This document shows positions 23,918 through 33,169 of a stretch of 64,000 bases of DNA, one piece after another. The DNA is from Desulfitobacterium sp038181555 (GTDB taxonomy: Bacteria > Bacillota > Desulfitobacteriia > Desulfitobacteriales > Desulfitobacteriaceae). The notes below the pieces were generated by a model. That model did no database searches. It saw nothing but the letters and a program-made list of their open reading frames with translations, and had not been told where the DNA came from. The DNA is taken from contig NZ_JBBWUA010000001.1 in the NCBI RefSeq assembly GCF_038181555.1, positions 310,001 to 374,000 of the forward strand, read 5' to 3'. Numbering within the stretch: the stretch's first letter is position 1; each line of letters starts with the position of its first letter. The position numbers were made by a program, and so were the translations under genes.

Positions 23918-24937
23918 ATGAAAAAGACCCTAGCTATTATCTTATCTGCATCACTCGTTCTCTCTGCAACTGCATTGCCAGTATTTGCAGTTGACACAAC
24001 GACATCTTCTACAATTCCTGCAGAATCAGCAGCACCTGTTGCTGCACCGGCAGCTCCCAAAGCTCCAGCAGCTACCAAAGCACCTGCAACACCTGCAACC
24101 GTGATTAAAGGTGATACTTACACTGTAGTAAGTGGAGATGTTCTCTGGAAAATCGCTCAAAAGCATAACATGACAACAGAAGCATTAATTAAATTGAATC
24201 CACAACTCAAAAACACCAACTTAATCTTCCCTGGCGATAAAATCGTCGTCAAAGCTGCTGCTGTAACACCTGCAACACCTGCAGCTGCTCCTGCTGTTGC
24301 TGCTAAAAAGCTTTACCAAGGAATTGGTATGGTAGCTAACTATCGTGACAACAGTGCAAGAGGCGCAAATAACGACAATTTAAACATTACTACCGCTACT
24401 GTATTATTCGATGACAAAGGTAAGATCGTCGACCTCGAGTGGGATGTTTTAGAAATCACTCCTGCTATGTTCCCCGGTTGGATGGATCCTAAAGCAACAG
24501 ACAAAACTCTTTATAAAGATGCTCAAACCAAGGGATTCCCTTGGGAAACCAAACGTGAAGAAGGCTACGCTTATGACATGACTCATTTGAAATCAAAAGG
24601 CGCAGCGGATAACCTCTCTAAGAGTGAGTGGTTCGTCCAACTTGACATCTATGAAGATCTCTTCAAAGGTATGACTGTTGCAGAAGTTAACGACTGGTTT
24701 GCAAAATATTGCGGTCCAGACGGAAGACCTTACAAATTAGCTTACTTAACTAATGAAAAGATCACTGCTGCTGACAAGGCAAATGCCGAAAAAGCTATGG
24801 CTACCTTCACAGATGCAGAGAAGAAAATGCTTGTAGACGTTACAACCGGTGCTACCATGGCACTTCAAGATCCTCACTCCCGTTTCATCGATGCTTTAAA
24901 CAAAGCATATGATGATCAAAAAGAAGTAAAATACTAA
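23918..24937 (+). CDS. Secreted LysM protein with FMN-binding-like C-terminal domain
   Basis: The 339-residue protein has a signal peptide (cleavage near VFA-VDT), an Ala/Pro/Thr-rich linker, one LysM domain at about 67-112 (YTVVSGDVLWKIAQKHNMT), a second Ala/Pro linker, and a C-terminal domain from about 130. The motif DVTTGAT at residues 307-313 matches the pattern around Thr to which ApbE attaches FMN. The repeated EWFVQLDIYEDLF and VAEVNDWFAKY pattern occurs in a family of extracellular FMN-binding-like proteins. It would sit on peptidoglycan outside the membrane and could carry electrons, an inference. The ribosome binding site AGAGGAGGAG is very strong and codon use is biased, suggesting high expression. 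Confidence 0.8.
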   Translation: MKKTLAIILSASLVLSATALPVFAVDTTTSSTIPAESAAPVAAPAAPKAPAATKAPATPATVIKGDTYTVVSGDVLWKIAQKHNMTTEALIKLNPQLKNTNLIFPGDKIVVKAAAVTPATPAAAPAVAAKKLYQGIGMVANYRDNSARGANNDNLNITTATVLFDDKGKIVDLEWDVLEITPAMFPGWMDPKATDKTLYKDAQTKGFPWETKREEGYAYDMTHLKSKGAADNLSKSEWFVQLDIYEDLFKGMTVAEVNDWFAKYCGPDGRPYKLAYLTNEKITAADKANAEKAMATFTDAEKKMLVDVTTGATMALQDPHSRFIDALNKAYDDQKEVKY

Positions 24938-24958
24938 GATCAACTAACTCTTAACGTA

Positions 24959-24999
24959 AAGAGCCCTGATCACGCGTTTGTGTGATTGGGGCTCTTTTG
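24959..24999 (+). terminator. Rho-independent terminator after the LysM gene
   Basis: AGAGCCCTGATCAC pairs with GTGATTGGGGCTCT and is followed by TTTGTT. It is a strong intrinsic terminator. Confidence 0.85.
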
Positions 25000-25036
25000 T
25001 TCATTAATCAGAAAGTATAAGTTTTAGGTACCACTT

Positions 25037-25131
25037 CACTCATGTCATCCTGAGCGCAGCGAAGGATCTTGACTTGTGAAGCAGCATAGGTCAAGATTCT
25101 TCGGCTATGCCTCAGAAAGACATGTATAGTG
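25037..25131. repeat. Dispersed palindromic repeat (CATCCTGAGCG type)
   Basis: CACTCATGTCATCCTGAG begins a 95-bp element whose two halves are imperfect inverted copies (ATGTCATCCTGAG / CTCAGAAAGACAT, and GGATCTTGAC / GTCAAGATTC). I recall very similar strings as high-copy intergenic repeats in several bacterial genomes. It could fold into one long hairpin. Confidence 0.65.
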
Positions 25132-25281
25132 AAAAGGCGCGCAGCGTTTTTTAATATACGGGCTATTCGATTTGTTGCTTAATTGTACGGAAGTCGAAAA
25201 ATATTTAGCAAAATAAAGGGAATTTCCAGTTGATATTGAATTCTCTTATGAACTGGAATTTTACTTACAGAGGAGGATTTA

Positions 25282-26874
25282 ATGAAGATGAAGAAAAAGC
25301 AAGTTTTGCTTGTCCTGTTATTATCCGTGATGCTCGTTTTGACAGGATGTACATCAAACCAAATGGAGATTTTTGATGCTTCCCTGAAAACACAAAAGGC
25401 AACATCCATGCAACAGCACCTTGACCTTTCCCTAGAGTTAAGCGGTACTGGATTGCAACCGGATGTTCAAGCACAAGTGGACAGTGTGGCAGCGATGCTA
25501 AATGAGTCAAGCCTTGTTCTCGATATGAAGACTTCGGGCAATGCAGATAAAACTGCGGTTCAAGCGGAAGTCGATATGAAGATGGCCATGCCTGGCATGG
25601 AGCTCAATATGCCCTATTGGATCGACATGGATCTGACCGGCGACCATCCTAAGCTAGTTGAGATTTTCCAGCTGCCGACCATGGCTAAAGCCTCATTACC
25701 ACCAGAATTCATGGGCAAGGATTATATGGTCATGAATTTGACGGAGCTAGATAATCAAGGACTAAACACCCTAGATATGAAAAAGCTGATGGACTTCAGC
25801 GTCAATTTTCAAACCAAGTGGAATGATTTCTTGGTGCGCTATGCCGAACAGTTTAGCCCTGATCTGGAAATCGTGAAGGTCCCGGTCAATACTGGGGCTG
25901 CGCAGAAATACACCATCAAGCTTGATGATGCCGAATTCAAGAATTTGTTGAGCTATGCGGTCAACAATTTTGCCCAAAATGAAGAAGCCACCGGTTTTCT
26001 TAATGATTACATAAAGACGATTATGGAGTTCAGCGCAGGTGCCGGTACTCCTGAAGCCACCATGGAGATGGAGGAAGCTATAGCCGAGTTAGAAACTGGT
26101 TCAGCCGAGGCTCTGGACCAATTTAATGAGATCTTAGAATCATTACAGGGTGTGGCTATTCTCGGTGAGCAGGGTATCGAATTAACGTATACCGTCACAG
26201 ACGGATATATTACGAATAGCAGTGGTAGCATAGATTTTCAACTGGACTTGGCTCAGCTTAGTGAGATTTTGAATGGTTCTGGCGAATTTGCTGAGCCTTC
26301 AGAAGAGCTGAAGGGGGTCATCAATTTAGTTCTTCGTTACACTACGGATACCTCAAACATCAATGCCCCATTGGACATCGAGATTCCGGAAGTAACCGCT
26401 GCTAACTCCTTTGATTACTTTGAGATGATCGAATCAACCTTGTCTTCTCTAGAGCCGACTATGGAACCAACTCCCGAACCAACCTCGGATTCAGGAGCAC
26501 TCCCTAACCCAGTTGCTACGGACTATACTGTCAAGGCTGGGGATACCTTGGCGACGATCGCCCTTAATCATTATGGTAGCTATGAGAATTCCCTGAAGAT
26601 ATACCAAGCGAATCTCGACTTGTTTAAGAAAAGCAATAATCGCGTAGATGCCGGAATGATCCTGCATCTTCCTACCGAAGGGTTACTGACCCCTTTATCG
26701 ACTGAAGGAATCAAGGAAGTATACACCGTAAAGGCTGGCGAGACCCTAGGGATTATTGCTGAAAAGGTCTATGGGGATGGCTCACTTTACACAAAAATAT
26801 TTGAAGCGAATAAAGCAAGACTGAAGAGCCCAGATTTAATTTACGAGGGACAAAAACTGATCATTCCCAATTAA
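25282..26874 (+). CDS. Lipoprotein with two C-terminal LysM domains
   Basis: The 530-residue protein has a lipoprotein signal ending in VLTGC, so it is lipid-anchored on the outer face of the membrane. Residues 25-400 are an unrecognised, mostly alpha/beta region with repeated methionines. A Thr/Pro/Glu linker follows, then two LysM domains at about 412-462 (YTVKAGDTLATIALNHYG) and 481-529 (YTVKAGETLGIIAEKVYG). It would tether membrane to peptidoglycan. GAGGAGG lies 6 bases before the ATG. Its first half could be a substrate-binding or structural domain; no enzyme motif is visible. Confidence 0.8.
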   Translation: MKMKKKQVLLVLLLSVMLVLTGCTSNQMEIFDASLKTQKATSMQQHLDLSLELSGTGLQPDVQAQVDSVAAMLNESSLVLDMKTSGNADKTAVQAEVDMKMAMPGMELNMPYWIDMDLTGDHPKLVEIFQLPTMAKASLPPEFMGKDYMVMNLTELDNQGLNTLDMKKLMDFSVNFQTKWNDFLVRYAEQFSPDLEIVKVPVNTGAAQKYTIKLDDAEFKNLLSYAVNNFAQNEEATGFLNDYIKTIMEFSAGAGTPEATMEMEEAIAELETGSAEALDQFNEILESLQGVAILGEQGIELTYTVTDGYITNSSGSIDFQLDLAQLSEILNGSGEFAEPSEELKGVINLVLRYTTDTSNINAPLDIEIPEVTAANSFDYFEMIESTLSSLEPTMEPTPEPTSDSGALPNPVATDYTVKAGDTLATIALNHYGSYENSLKIYQANLDLFKKSNNRVDAGMILHLPTEGLLTPLSTEGIKEVYTVKAGETLGIIAEKVYGDGSLYTKIFEANKARLKSPDLIYEGQKLIIPN

Positions 26875-26934
26875 GGTTTTGCCCCGGAACTTAATTCATG
26901 ATCTAAAAGTCTATGAAATTTGACTACTGGCAGA

Positions 26935-26975
26935 AAACCCCTGATCACTCTTTTTTGAGCGATCAGGGGTTTCTC
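26935..26975 (+). terminator. Terminator hairpin, inverted member of the CGCTC family
   Basis: AAAACCCCTGATCACTC pairs with GAGCGATCAGGGGTTT around TTTTTT. The core is CACTC...GAGCG, the reverse orientation of the family seen at 18591. Confidence 0.8.
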
Positions 26976-27109
26976 ATTGTGTCGGTCGGAATATCAAGTC
27001 ATATTAGAGAGATAAATAAATAATGTTTAGAAGAAGGTGTCAGAAGTGGTCGTTATTTTTGTAAAGGAAAATAACGAGAAAGCTAGAACTAATAATGGAC
27101 TGATTACCT

Positions 27110-27345
27110 ACGATTATAGTACCTTTGGCCTAGTTAGCCTAAAAGAGGAGGCGTTAAGTTAAGGCATGCCAAATGACAGCCTTAGAATAAGGAAAGACCT
27201 AACGAAAAGGTAGAAACCAATCCGTCAGGCCTGAGAGTATGAAAAAGCACAGTATCCCCTTGAACTGATTGCAGCAGATCAAGAGGCAGAAGATCCGTGA
27301 AACCGCAATGTTTCTCGGTGGGTTTCTTATACGCTTTTTCAGATT
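27110..27345 (+). promoter_or_regulatory. Structured leader before the cell-wall-binding protein
   Basis: This stretch holds several consecutive hairpins: CCTT.AATAAGG near 27180-27194, ACCTAACGAAAAGGT near 27206-27220, a GAGTATG...CAGTATCC arm pair near 27235-27257, CCTTGA...TCAAGAGG near 27258-27284, and GAAACCG...CGGTGGGTTTC near 27299-27328. The sequence reads like a structured RNA of about 220 nt directly upstream of a large surface gene. It does not match the conserved cores I know for TPP, SAM, cobalamin, lysine, c-di-GMP or c-di-AMP riboswitches. No gene is seen in 26976-27425. Confidence 0.4.
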
Positions 27346-27425
27346 AACGATACCATATTTTAAGGAGATTCTCCATTGATTTTTGTGTGAATGAAGTATA
27401 TGTGGATGTCGGAGAGGAGATTAAT

Positions 27426-30400
27426 ATGAATTATCGATTGAAAAGAACTACCCATAAAGCCAAGCAAAGTGCTTTAGCATGGGTGTTAACTATTTGTTTT
27501 CTTTTGACTCAAATCTTTTCAGCATCGCCCGTATGGGGTGCTACTGCAGATCCTTCAACCCACGCCTCCGGGACAACACGACTTGCCGGAGGGGACAGAT
27601 ATGAGACAGCAGTTGCGGTAGCTCAAAAAGGCTGGGAAGAATCAGAATATGCTGTTGTGGCTAGAGGGGATGCGTTTCCTGATGCTCTCAGTGCCGGTCC
27701 CTTGGCCTATGCGTATGATGCCCCCATTTTACTGACTGCTCCAGGTGCTCTGAACGAAGCTACCTTCAATGAGTTAAAACGCTTAGGCAGTAAAAAGGTC
27801 TTTCTAGTTGGTGGAGAAGCGGCCATTTCTCAGAAGGTAGCCGATACTATCAGTAATTCCGGGATGGAAATTGAACGTATAAAGGGGGGTTCACGCTACG
27901 ATACTGCTGTCGCTGTGGCTCAAAAACTTGGTGCGAAGAGCGAAGTTATCTTGGCCACAGGGAGTGACTTTCCTGATACCCTCTCTATTTCAGCTCTAGC
28001 TGCCAAACTCGGTATCCCCATTCTCCTTACCGGGAAGGATGAGTTGCCGAAAAATGTACAAGCTTATCTGCAAGAAAATGCAGTCACCAAGACCTATCTT
28101 CTGGGCGGTACTGGGGTTATTAGCACCGCTATCGAGCAAACTGTTCCTCACCCTGTACGTATCCAGGGAGAGGACCGCTATGGGACGAATATCGCGGTGA
28201 TGGAGCATTTTGCTGCTGAATTGGATTATAGTAATATCTATGTCGCCCAGGGCAGTAATTTCCCAGATGCACTAGCGGGGGCAGTCCTAGCAGCCAAGAA
28301 ATCCGCCCCCCTCGTTTTAGCTGGCAAGACTCTATCTGATAGTACCAATAAACACCTTACATCTAACCTAGAACTGGATACCAAGGTTATCGGACTTGGC
28401 GGTAAGCAAGTTGTGGCAGCCGAGATTTTAGCCGGGATTGTCAACAGTAAAGCACAGATCAAGGCAAGTGAGAAATACAGTAGCGCGGGAACCTACGGAC
28501 CGGAAAGTGGATCCGCAACGATCGCAGGGGATGTTATCATCAGCAGTCGTGATGTTACCCTGCGAAACACAGTCATCGAAGGAGATCTCTTACTGGCCGC
28601 CAGCATCGGTGATGGCAATGTGGAATTAAATAACGTCACGGTCCAAGGGAAAACCATTGTCAACGGTGGCGGTCCCAATAGTATTATCTTAATTGATTTT
28701 AATGGTCAAAGCGTAATCGTCGATGTACCCGAAGGAAGCAATGTACGCTTAGTTGCTCAGGGAAGCACGAGTGTTGGAAGTTTGTCCATGGAATCAAACG
28801 GTCAACTCCAGGAATCAAATCTCACCGGAGCCGGCTTTACGACAGTAGTGATCCCAGCCGGCGCACAAGTGACTTTGAGCGGAACCTTTGACCAGGTCAA
28901 TATCCAAAGTGCAGGTGCCCAAGTCAATGTGCAGCAAGGTAGTATTAATACGATGACCATTGCCCCATCGGCGACAAATGCTGCGGTTAACTTGGCAGCC
29001 AATGCTACAGTAACCACTTTAAATGCTGAAGCAGCCGCCAACGTGACTGGACAAGGTCAAATAACTACCGCTAACATCAAGACCGATGGCGTGTCCATCG
29101 AGCAGAAACCCCAGAATATCACCGTTTCTGAAGGGGTCAAGGATGCCAGTGTAGGCGGTGAGAAGGTGGATGATACAACTCCTTCGACGACACCAGCACC
29201 GGCTGCAGGTGGTGGCGGGGGATTTGGTGGCGGCGGTGGCGATAATACGCCGAGCACAACGCCGGTAAGTGGTGTGAGTGTTACCGGTGATGCTACTGTC
29301 GGACAAATTCTGACAGCAAATCCAACACCGGTAAATGCGACGGTATCCTACCAGTGGATGAGATCCGATTCTCTAAACGGCACGTACACTAACATTAGCG
29401 GGGCAACAAGCAAAACGTATACTCTAACTAATGAGGATTTGTTCAAGTTTATCAAAGTTACTGTTACCGGTACTAGTAGATATACGGGAACACAAACAAG
29501 TACAGCAGTTGAGGTAGCCAAGGTGATCATAACAGCAACTGAACTTAAGGCAGCAGTAGCAGATGCAAATGTCAAGCTGATCAAGTTGGGCGCAGACATT
29601 ACCTTAGACTCGTACTTGAATGTGACTAGGGACATAACAATTGATGGTAATAATCATAAGCTGATAAGAGACGTAGCAGATCCGGCAACTGACAATGAAA
29701 GCTATGTCGTGATGGTATTCTCAGGCAAGCTAATTGCAAAGAATATTGAGCTTGTATCCAACAACACACAGACGAGTCCAGTGGCGAATGCAGTGGGGAT
29801 TACAGTGCAGACGGGTGCATCGTTGGATTTGGATGGCGCAAAGATCACTTCAGCAAGCGCCAATAGAAATGCTTACGGTGTTTACCTTCAAAGCGGTGTA
29901 GTTGCAGCATCGATTAAGAACACGGTATTCAATCTTACCGCAAATGCAGTGAATAAAAGTAGGATTGCGATCGGATTGGAAACATCAGATGTGGGAAATG
30001 CCAATCCATTCAGCATCCTTACCAAGAGTGGCAACACAATTCCCGCCGGGGCTTATGAATTATCCTTCTATGTGCCCGCAGGTTTTAGGGGAGACCCAGA
30101 GGAATTGATGGAGGCAGCATTGGCTAGTGGTCAACACGGCAAGTACTGGGGAGATAGAGTAATAGTAACGGTTAGCACAAAGGAAGACTTGTTAGCAAAA
30201 TTAGCAGACCCAAGTGTCAATCTAATCAAATTAGATGCGAACATTACCTTAGACAGTACTTTAGTTGTAGGCAGAGCAGTTACAATTGACGGAAAAGGAT
30301 TTTCTGTTAATCAGGCTGTAAACATTACTGCAGCTGATGTGAGTATTAAGAATCTTACCGGCACGGTGGTGGATAGAACCGTTCATCAATTAAGCGGGGT

Positions 30401-32453
30401 AGGGAGTGCGACGGCGTTCTTTGTCAATGCCAATAATGTTGCCTTGGAAAACATCAAGGTCGATGGAAAATCTGCTGCTCCTACAATTGCGGTAATTGGC
30501 TGGAAGGGCGCGAAGTTTTCCGTTTCGAACTCAAATTTTGCCAATGTAACAACAGGTATTTTTGCCCATCTTGGCTACACAGAATCACCGTTTCAAAGTA
30601 AGTTAACCGCTACAGGAAACACATTTACAAATGTATTAGCTGGTATTGGTGGTACGCAAAAAACTGATTTGACCGCGACAGGCAACATATTCACCTCTAT
30701 TCAAGCAGGCGGAGAGGGTATTGGACTAGGCAGTGGTGTCAATGTTATCGGTTCAACAGACCCGGGTGTAAGTGGTGCCGATGTTAGTTATCTTGAATCG
30801 AACAATGCATTCAGCTATGGCGAAGGTAATAAAGTCAAGGATTATCGGCTAGCGGCTGTAACAACAAAAGCTGAATTAGAAGCAGCACTAGCCAATGTTA
30901 ATACTTCAATTATCAATATAAGCGGTACAATCGGGGCAGCCGGCAATTATACGGCTTACGAAATAACCAAGCCTGTTACTATTGCTGGTCAGCCGGGAGC
31001 AGAGATTTACGGATCATTTATCATCAAGACTGATGGTGTTACGATCAATGGATTAACTATGTACACTCGCGGTGGTGGTAATGGACCGTTAAAAGCAGCA
31101 ATTGACGTTATTGCTAAGACTGTCACTATTACCAATAATATTTTTGAATTACCTAATCCAGCTGCTTTAGCGACGAATGGTGGAGTTGGTAATGGAGTAA
31201 CTATATGGCCTAATGGACTCGCAAGTATTACTGACGCTAGCTACAACATTAGTGGTAATACCTTTGTGGGTTACAGCGCCGATACAGCAAACTGGTCATC
31301 AACAGGCTTACAGATTGCAGAAGGATTGGACTTAGCAAGATTTAATATGGGCGGTACTGTATCTGCAGTTGTAGATCTTGGCGTAGCAGAAGAAAACTTA
31401 GCAAAGGGTAATATTTATACAAATTGTTCGAATAATTATGTCCACAGTAATTGGACGGGTGGAATGACATACAAATACTATTTCGCTTCCGATGTAGAGC
31501 AACTAAGTTCCCTTGAATATATGGGAGACGGCGGGACTATGCTACTGGCGTCAGGTGAGTATAAACTAGCAAAACAACTGAAGATTACCAAACCCTTATC
31601 TATCGTAGGCGCGGGGGGAGTAGCGATTACAGTTGCCGATCCTTTCTACCAGGGGACCCAAAACTCAGATAAGCACTTAATTTCAATTAATAGTGTCCGC
31701 GGCCTAGTTGAACTTGAAAACTTGGTTATTCATAGTTCTACTCGATCAGGGATTAATGTCTTTGAATCGGACAACGTGACATTGAAAAATATTTCATCTT
31801 ATAATAACGCAGGGGCTGGCTTGGTCGTTAATAACTCTATAGTTGTCGCTGATGGATTTAATACAAGCGGCAATGCTTGGGGATATGGAATTAATGTTGA
31901 CAACGGCTCAAGTCCTAGTCCAGGCGCACCGGCAACAAAATTCACGCTCAATAGTGGAATAGTAGCTGAAGCGAAGCAAATTGTTTCTGATGCAGGCAAT
32001 GTGGAAATAGTTGCACCAAATTATTCGATACTTATCAAAGACGTAAGTAAGGTGTTCGGAGCAAATATCACAGGCTGGTATGGTGAAGGGAATCAACTTT
32101 TAGATACATCAGTCAACTTTGATTTTGATATCATTAATGTTTCGGACATTGATTCAATCAAATTCTCCTTGTACAACAATGATGAATTACTAGGCACGCG
32201 ATTATCAACCGGTGCTAATCTAGTTACATTATTAAAAGACTGTGCCCAATATTGGGAAAAGACCGCAGATACCTATACGCAAGTTAAGGGTAAAAGAACG
32301 ATGTCAGCTGCCTTTAGCACTAGGACTGAACAAAATGATAATAGTTACTGGATAAGTTCGCCTTGTACAGCAACCAATGCATATATACCGAATCGATTGG
32401 TTGTTGAGGTTTTTGTTGATAATGTGACCTATACAGCGACTTATTCAAGATAA
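27426..32453 (+). CDS. Giant surface protein: three cell-wall-binding repeats plus beta-helix regions
   Basis: The 1675-residue protein starts at ATG 27426 behind GGAGAGGAG; an earlier GTG lacks such a site. A signal peptide ends near VWG-ATA. Three CWB2 (PF04122-type) repeats span about residues 42-330, each with a (G)GDRYxTA-type start, a FPDAL-type core and a GG.xVI.. end. These bind anionic wall polymers. Residues about 345-595 form repeats like a polymer-forming beta-helix (GDVIISSRDVTLRNTVIEGD). A Gly-rich linker near 610 is followed by an Ig-like module (ATVSYQWMRSDSLNGTY) and a long right-handed beta-helix region with N-rich repeats to about 1510. A small C-terminal domain follows. 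It is probably an adhesin or S-layer-like component. Confidence 0.88.
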   Translation: MNYRLKRTTHKAKQSALAWVLTICFLLTQIFSASPVWGATADPSTHASGTTRLAGGDRYETAVAVAQKGWEESEYAVVARGDAFPDALSAGPLAYAYDAPILLTAPGALNEATFNELKRLGSKKVFLVGGEAAISQKVADTISNSGMEIERIKGGSRYDTAVAVAQKLGAKSEVILATGSDFPDTLSISALAAKLGIPILLTGKDELPKNVQAYLQENAVTKTYLLGGTGVISTAIEQTVPHPVRIQGEDRYGTNIAVMEHFAAELDYSNIYVAQGSNFPDALAGAVLAAKKSAPLVLAGKTLSDSTNKHLTSNLELDTKVIGLGGKQVVAAEILAGIVNSKAQIKASEKYSSAGTYGPESGSATIAGDVIISSRDVTLRNTVIEGDLLLAASIGDGNVELNNVTVQGKTIVNGGGPNSIILIDFNGQSVIVDVPEGSNVRLVAQGSTSVGSLSMESNGQLQESNLTGAGFTTVVIPAGAQVTLSGTFDQVNIQSAGAQVNVQQGSINTMTIAPSATNAAVNLAANATVTTLNAEAAANVTGQGQITTANIKTDGVSIEQKPQNITVSEGVKDASVGGEKVDDTTPSTTPAPAAGGGGGFGGGGGDNTPSTTPVSGVSVTGDATVGQILTANPTPVNATVSYQWMRSDSLNGTYTNISGATSKTYTLTNEDLFKFIKVTVTGTSRYTGTQTSTAVEVAKVIITATELKAAVADANVKLIKLGADITLDSYLNVTRDITIDGNNHKLIRDVADPATDNESYVVMVFSGKLIAKNIELVSNNTQTSPVANAVGITVQTGASLDLDGAKITSASANRNAYGVYLQSGVVAASIKNTVFNLTANAVNKSRIAIGLETSDVGNANPFSILTKSGNTIPAGAYELSFYVPAGFRGDPEELMEAALASGQHGKYWGDRVIVTVSTKEDLLAKLADPSVNLIKLDANITLDSTLVVGRAVTIDGKGFSVNQAVNITAADVSIKNLTGTVVDRTVHQLSGVGSATAFFVNANNVALENIKVDGKSAAPTIAVIGWKGAKFSVSNSNFANVTTGIFAHLGYTESPFQSKLTATGNTFTNVLAGIGGTQKTDLTATGNIFTSIQAGGEGIGLGSGVNVIGSTDPGVSGADVSYLESNNAFSYGEGNKVKDYRLAAVTTKAELEAALANVNTSIINISGTIGAAGNYTAYEITKPVTIAGQPGAEIYGSFIIKTDGVTINGLTMYTRGGGNGPLKAAIDVIAKTVTITNNIFELPNPAALATNGGVGNGVTIWPNGLASITDASYNISGNTFVGYSADTANWSSTGLQIAEGLDLARFNMGGTVSAVVDLGVAEENLAKGNIYTNCSNNYVHSNWTGGMTYKYYFASDVEQLSSLEYMGDGGTMLLASGEYKLAKQLKITKPLSIVGAGGVAITVADPFYQGTQNSDKHLISINSVRGLVELENLVIHSSTRSGINVFESDNVTLKNISSYNNAGAGLVVNNSIVVADGFNTSGNAWGYGINVDNGSSPSPGAPATKFTLNSGIVAEAKQIVSDAGNVEIVAPNYSILIKDVSKVFGANITGWYGEGNQLLDTSVNFDFDIINVSDIDSIKFSLYNNDELLGTRLSTGANLVTLLKDCAQYWEKTADTYTQVKGKRTMSAAFSTRTEQNDNSYWISSPCTATNAYIPNRLVVEVFVDNVTYTATYSR

Positions 32454-32488
32454 TCCTATAAGGCCCCCTGTATTGAATATCAATATCA

Positions 32489-32526
32489 GAGAACCCAGGT
32501 CACTCTTTTGAGCGACCTGGGTTCTT
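32489..32526 (+). terminator. Terminator hairpin, CACTC...GAGCG core
   Basis: AGAACCCAGGTCACTC pairs with GAGCGACCTGGGTTCT around TTTT. It closes the giant surface gene and faces the convergent gene at 32582. Confidence 0.82.
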
Positions 32527-32581
32527 ACTGCAGTTCATCATTTGCGTAATTTCATCTATACCGAAACGTCCCTTTTATTGA

Positions 32582-33001
32582 TTAGCTAATGACTTTGCCG
32601 GAGATATTGGCTGGTCCAGAGATGACGATATCTCCTTGTGCAGGCTGCAAGTTCGAAGCAAGCAATCGATAGACGTGGTGACCGGCCGGTACGTTGGTTA
32701 AAACAGCTTGGAACGAGGTGGTCATCTCGAGATCCGCATCTTCACCATCGACAACGGATTCCTGATGGACTGAGGCAACTGCGATACCATCTTGTAATAC
32801 CACAAGCCTAATGGTAGGTTGTAAACTACCAACGGGGTTCACGACTTCCCAGCCAACAGAGGTTAACAATTCTACAAAGTTAACCGACTGAGGGACAAAA
32901 AGACCAAACTCTAATACAAGGGTCTCTAAGCCTGTGAGTGGTAGAAAAGTGGTATCGACTTGATTGGTCAAGAGGCTTCTGTTGTAGTTTAATAGTGCCA
33001 T
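32582..33001 (-). CDS. Hypothetical beta-rich protein, possible spore or surface component
   Basis: The 139-residue protein is strand-rich and hydrophobic without a signal peptide or membrane segment. It reads like a jelly-roll domain: LETLVLEFGLFVPQ, TIRLVVLQDGIAVASV, FQAVLTNVPAGHHVYRLLAS. The pattern recalls trimerising C-terminal domains of exosporium or phage appendage proteins. GAGGAG lies upstream of the ATG. It is monocistronic. I do not recognise a named family, so function is open. Confidence 0.6.
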   Translation of the reverse strand: MALLNYNRSLLTNQVDTTFLPLTGLETLVLEFGLFVPQSVNFVELLTSVGWEVVNPVGSLQPTIRLVVLQDGIAVASVHQESVVDGEDADLEMTTSFQAVLTNVPAGHHVYRLLASNLQPAQGDIVISGPANISGKVIS

Positions 33002-33169
33002 TTACATTTCTCCTCCTCAATATTTCGTAGTAGCTAGACAATCACTGCTACACTAATAGCATATTAAGAAAGACGAAAAGTGTGTGGACAATCGTTTACA
33101 TTTTGTATTTTTATGGTAAAATATAGCTGATACATATTGATACTAAGATATATCAGAGGGGGTGTAGAA

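Noticed and set aside
27258..27328. Possible SAM-I or T-box-like riboswitch from ATCAAGAGG and GTGAAACCGC strings
   Set aside because: Only short fragments match; the conserved cores and spacing of both RNA classes are absent.
29019..29306. Antisense frames inside the giant surface gene
   Set aside because: They mirror the Gly/Ala/Thr-rich codons of the sense gene and have no ribosome sites.
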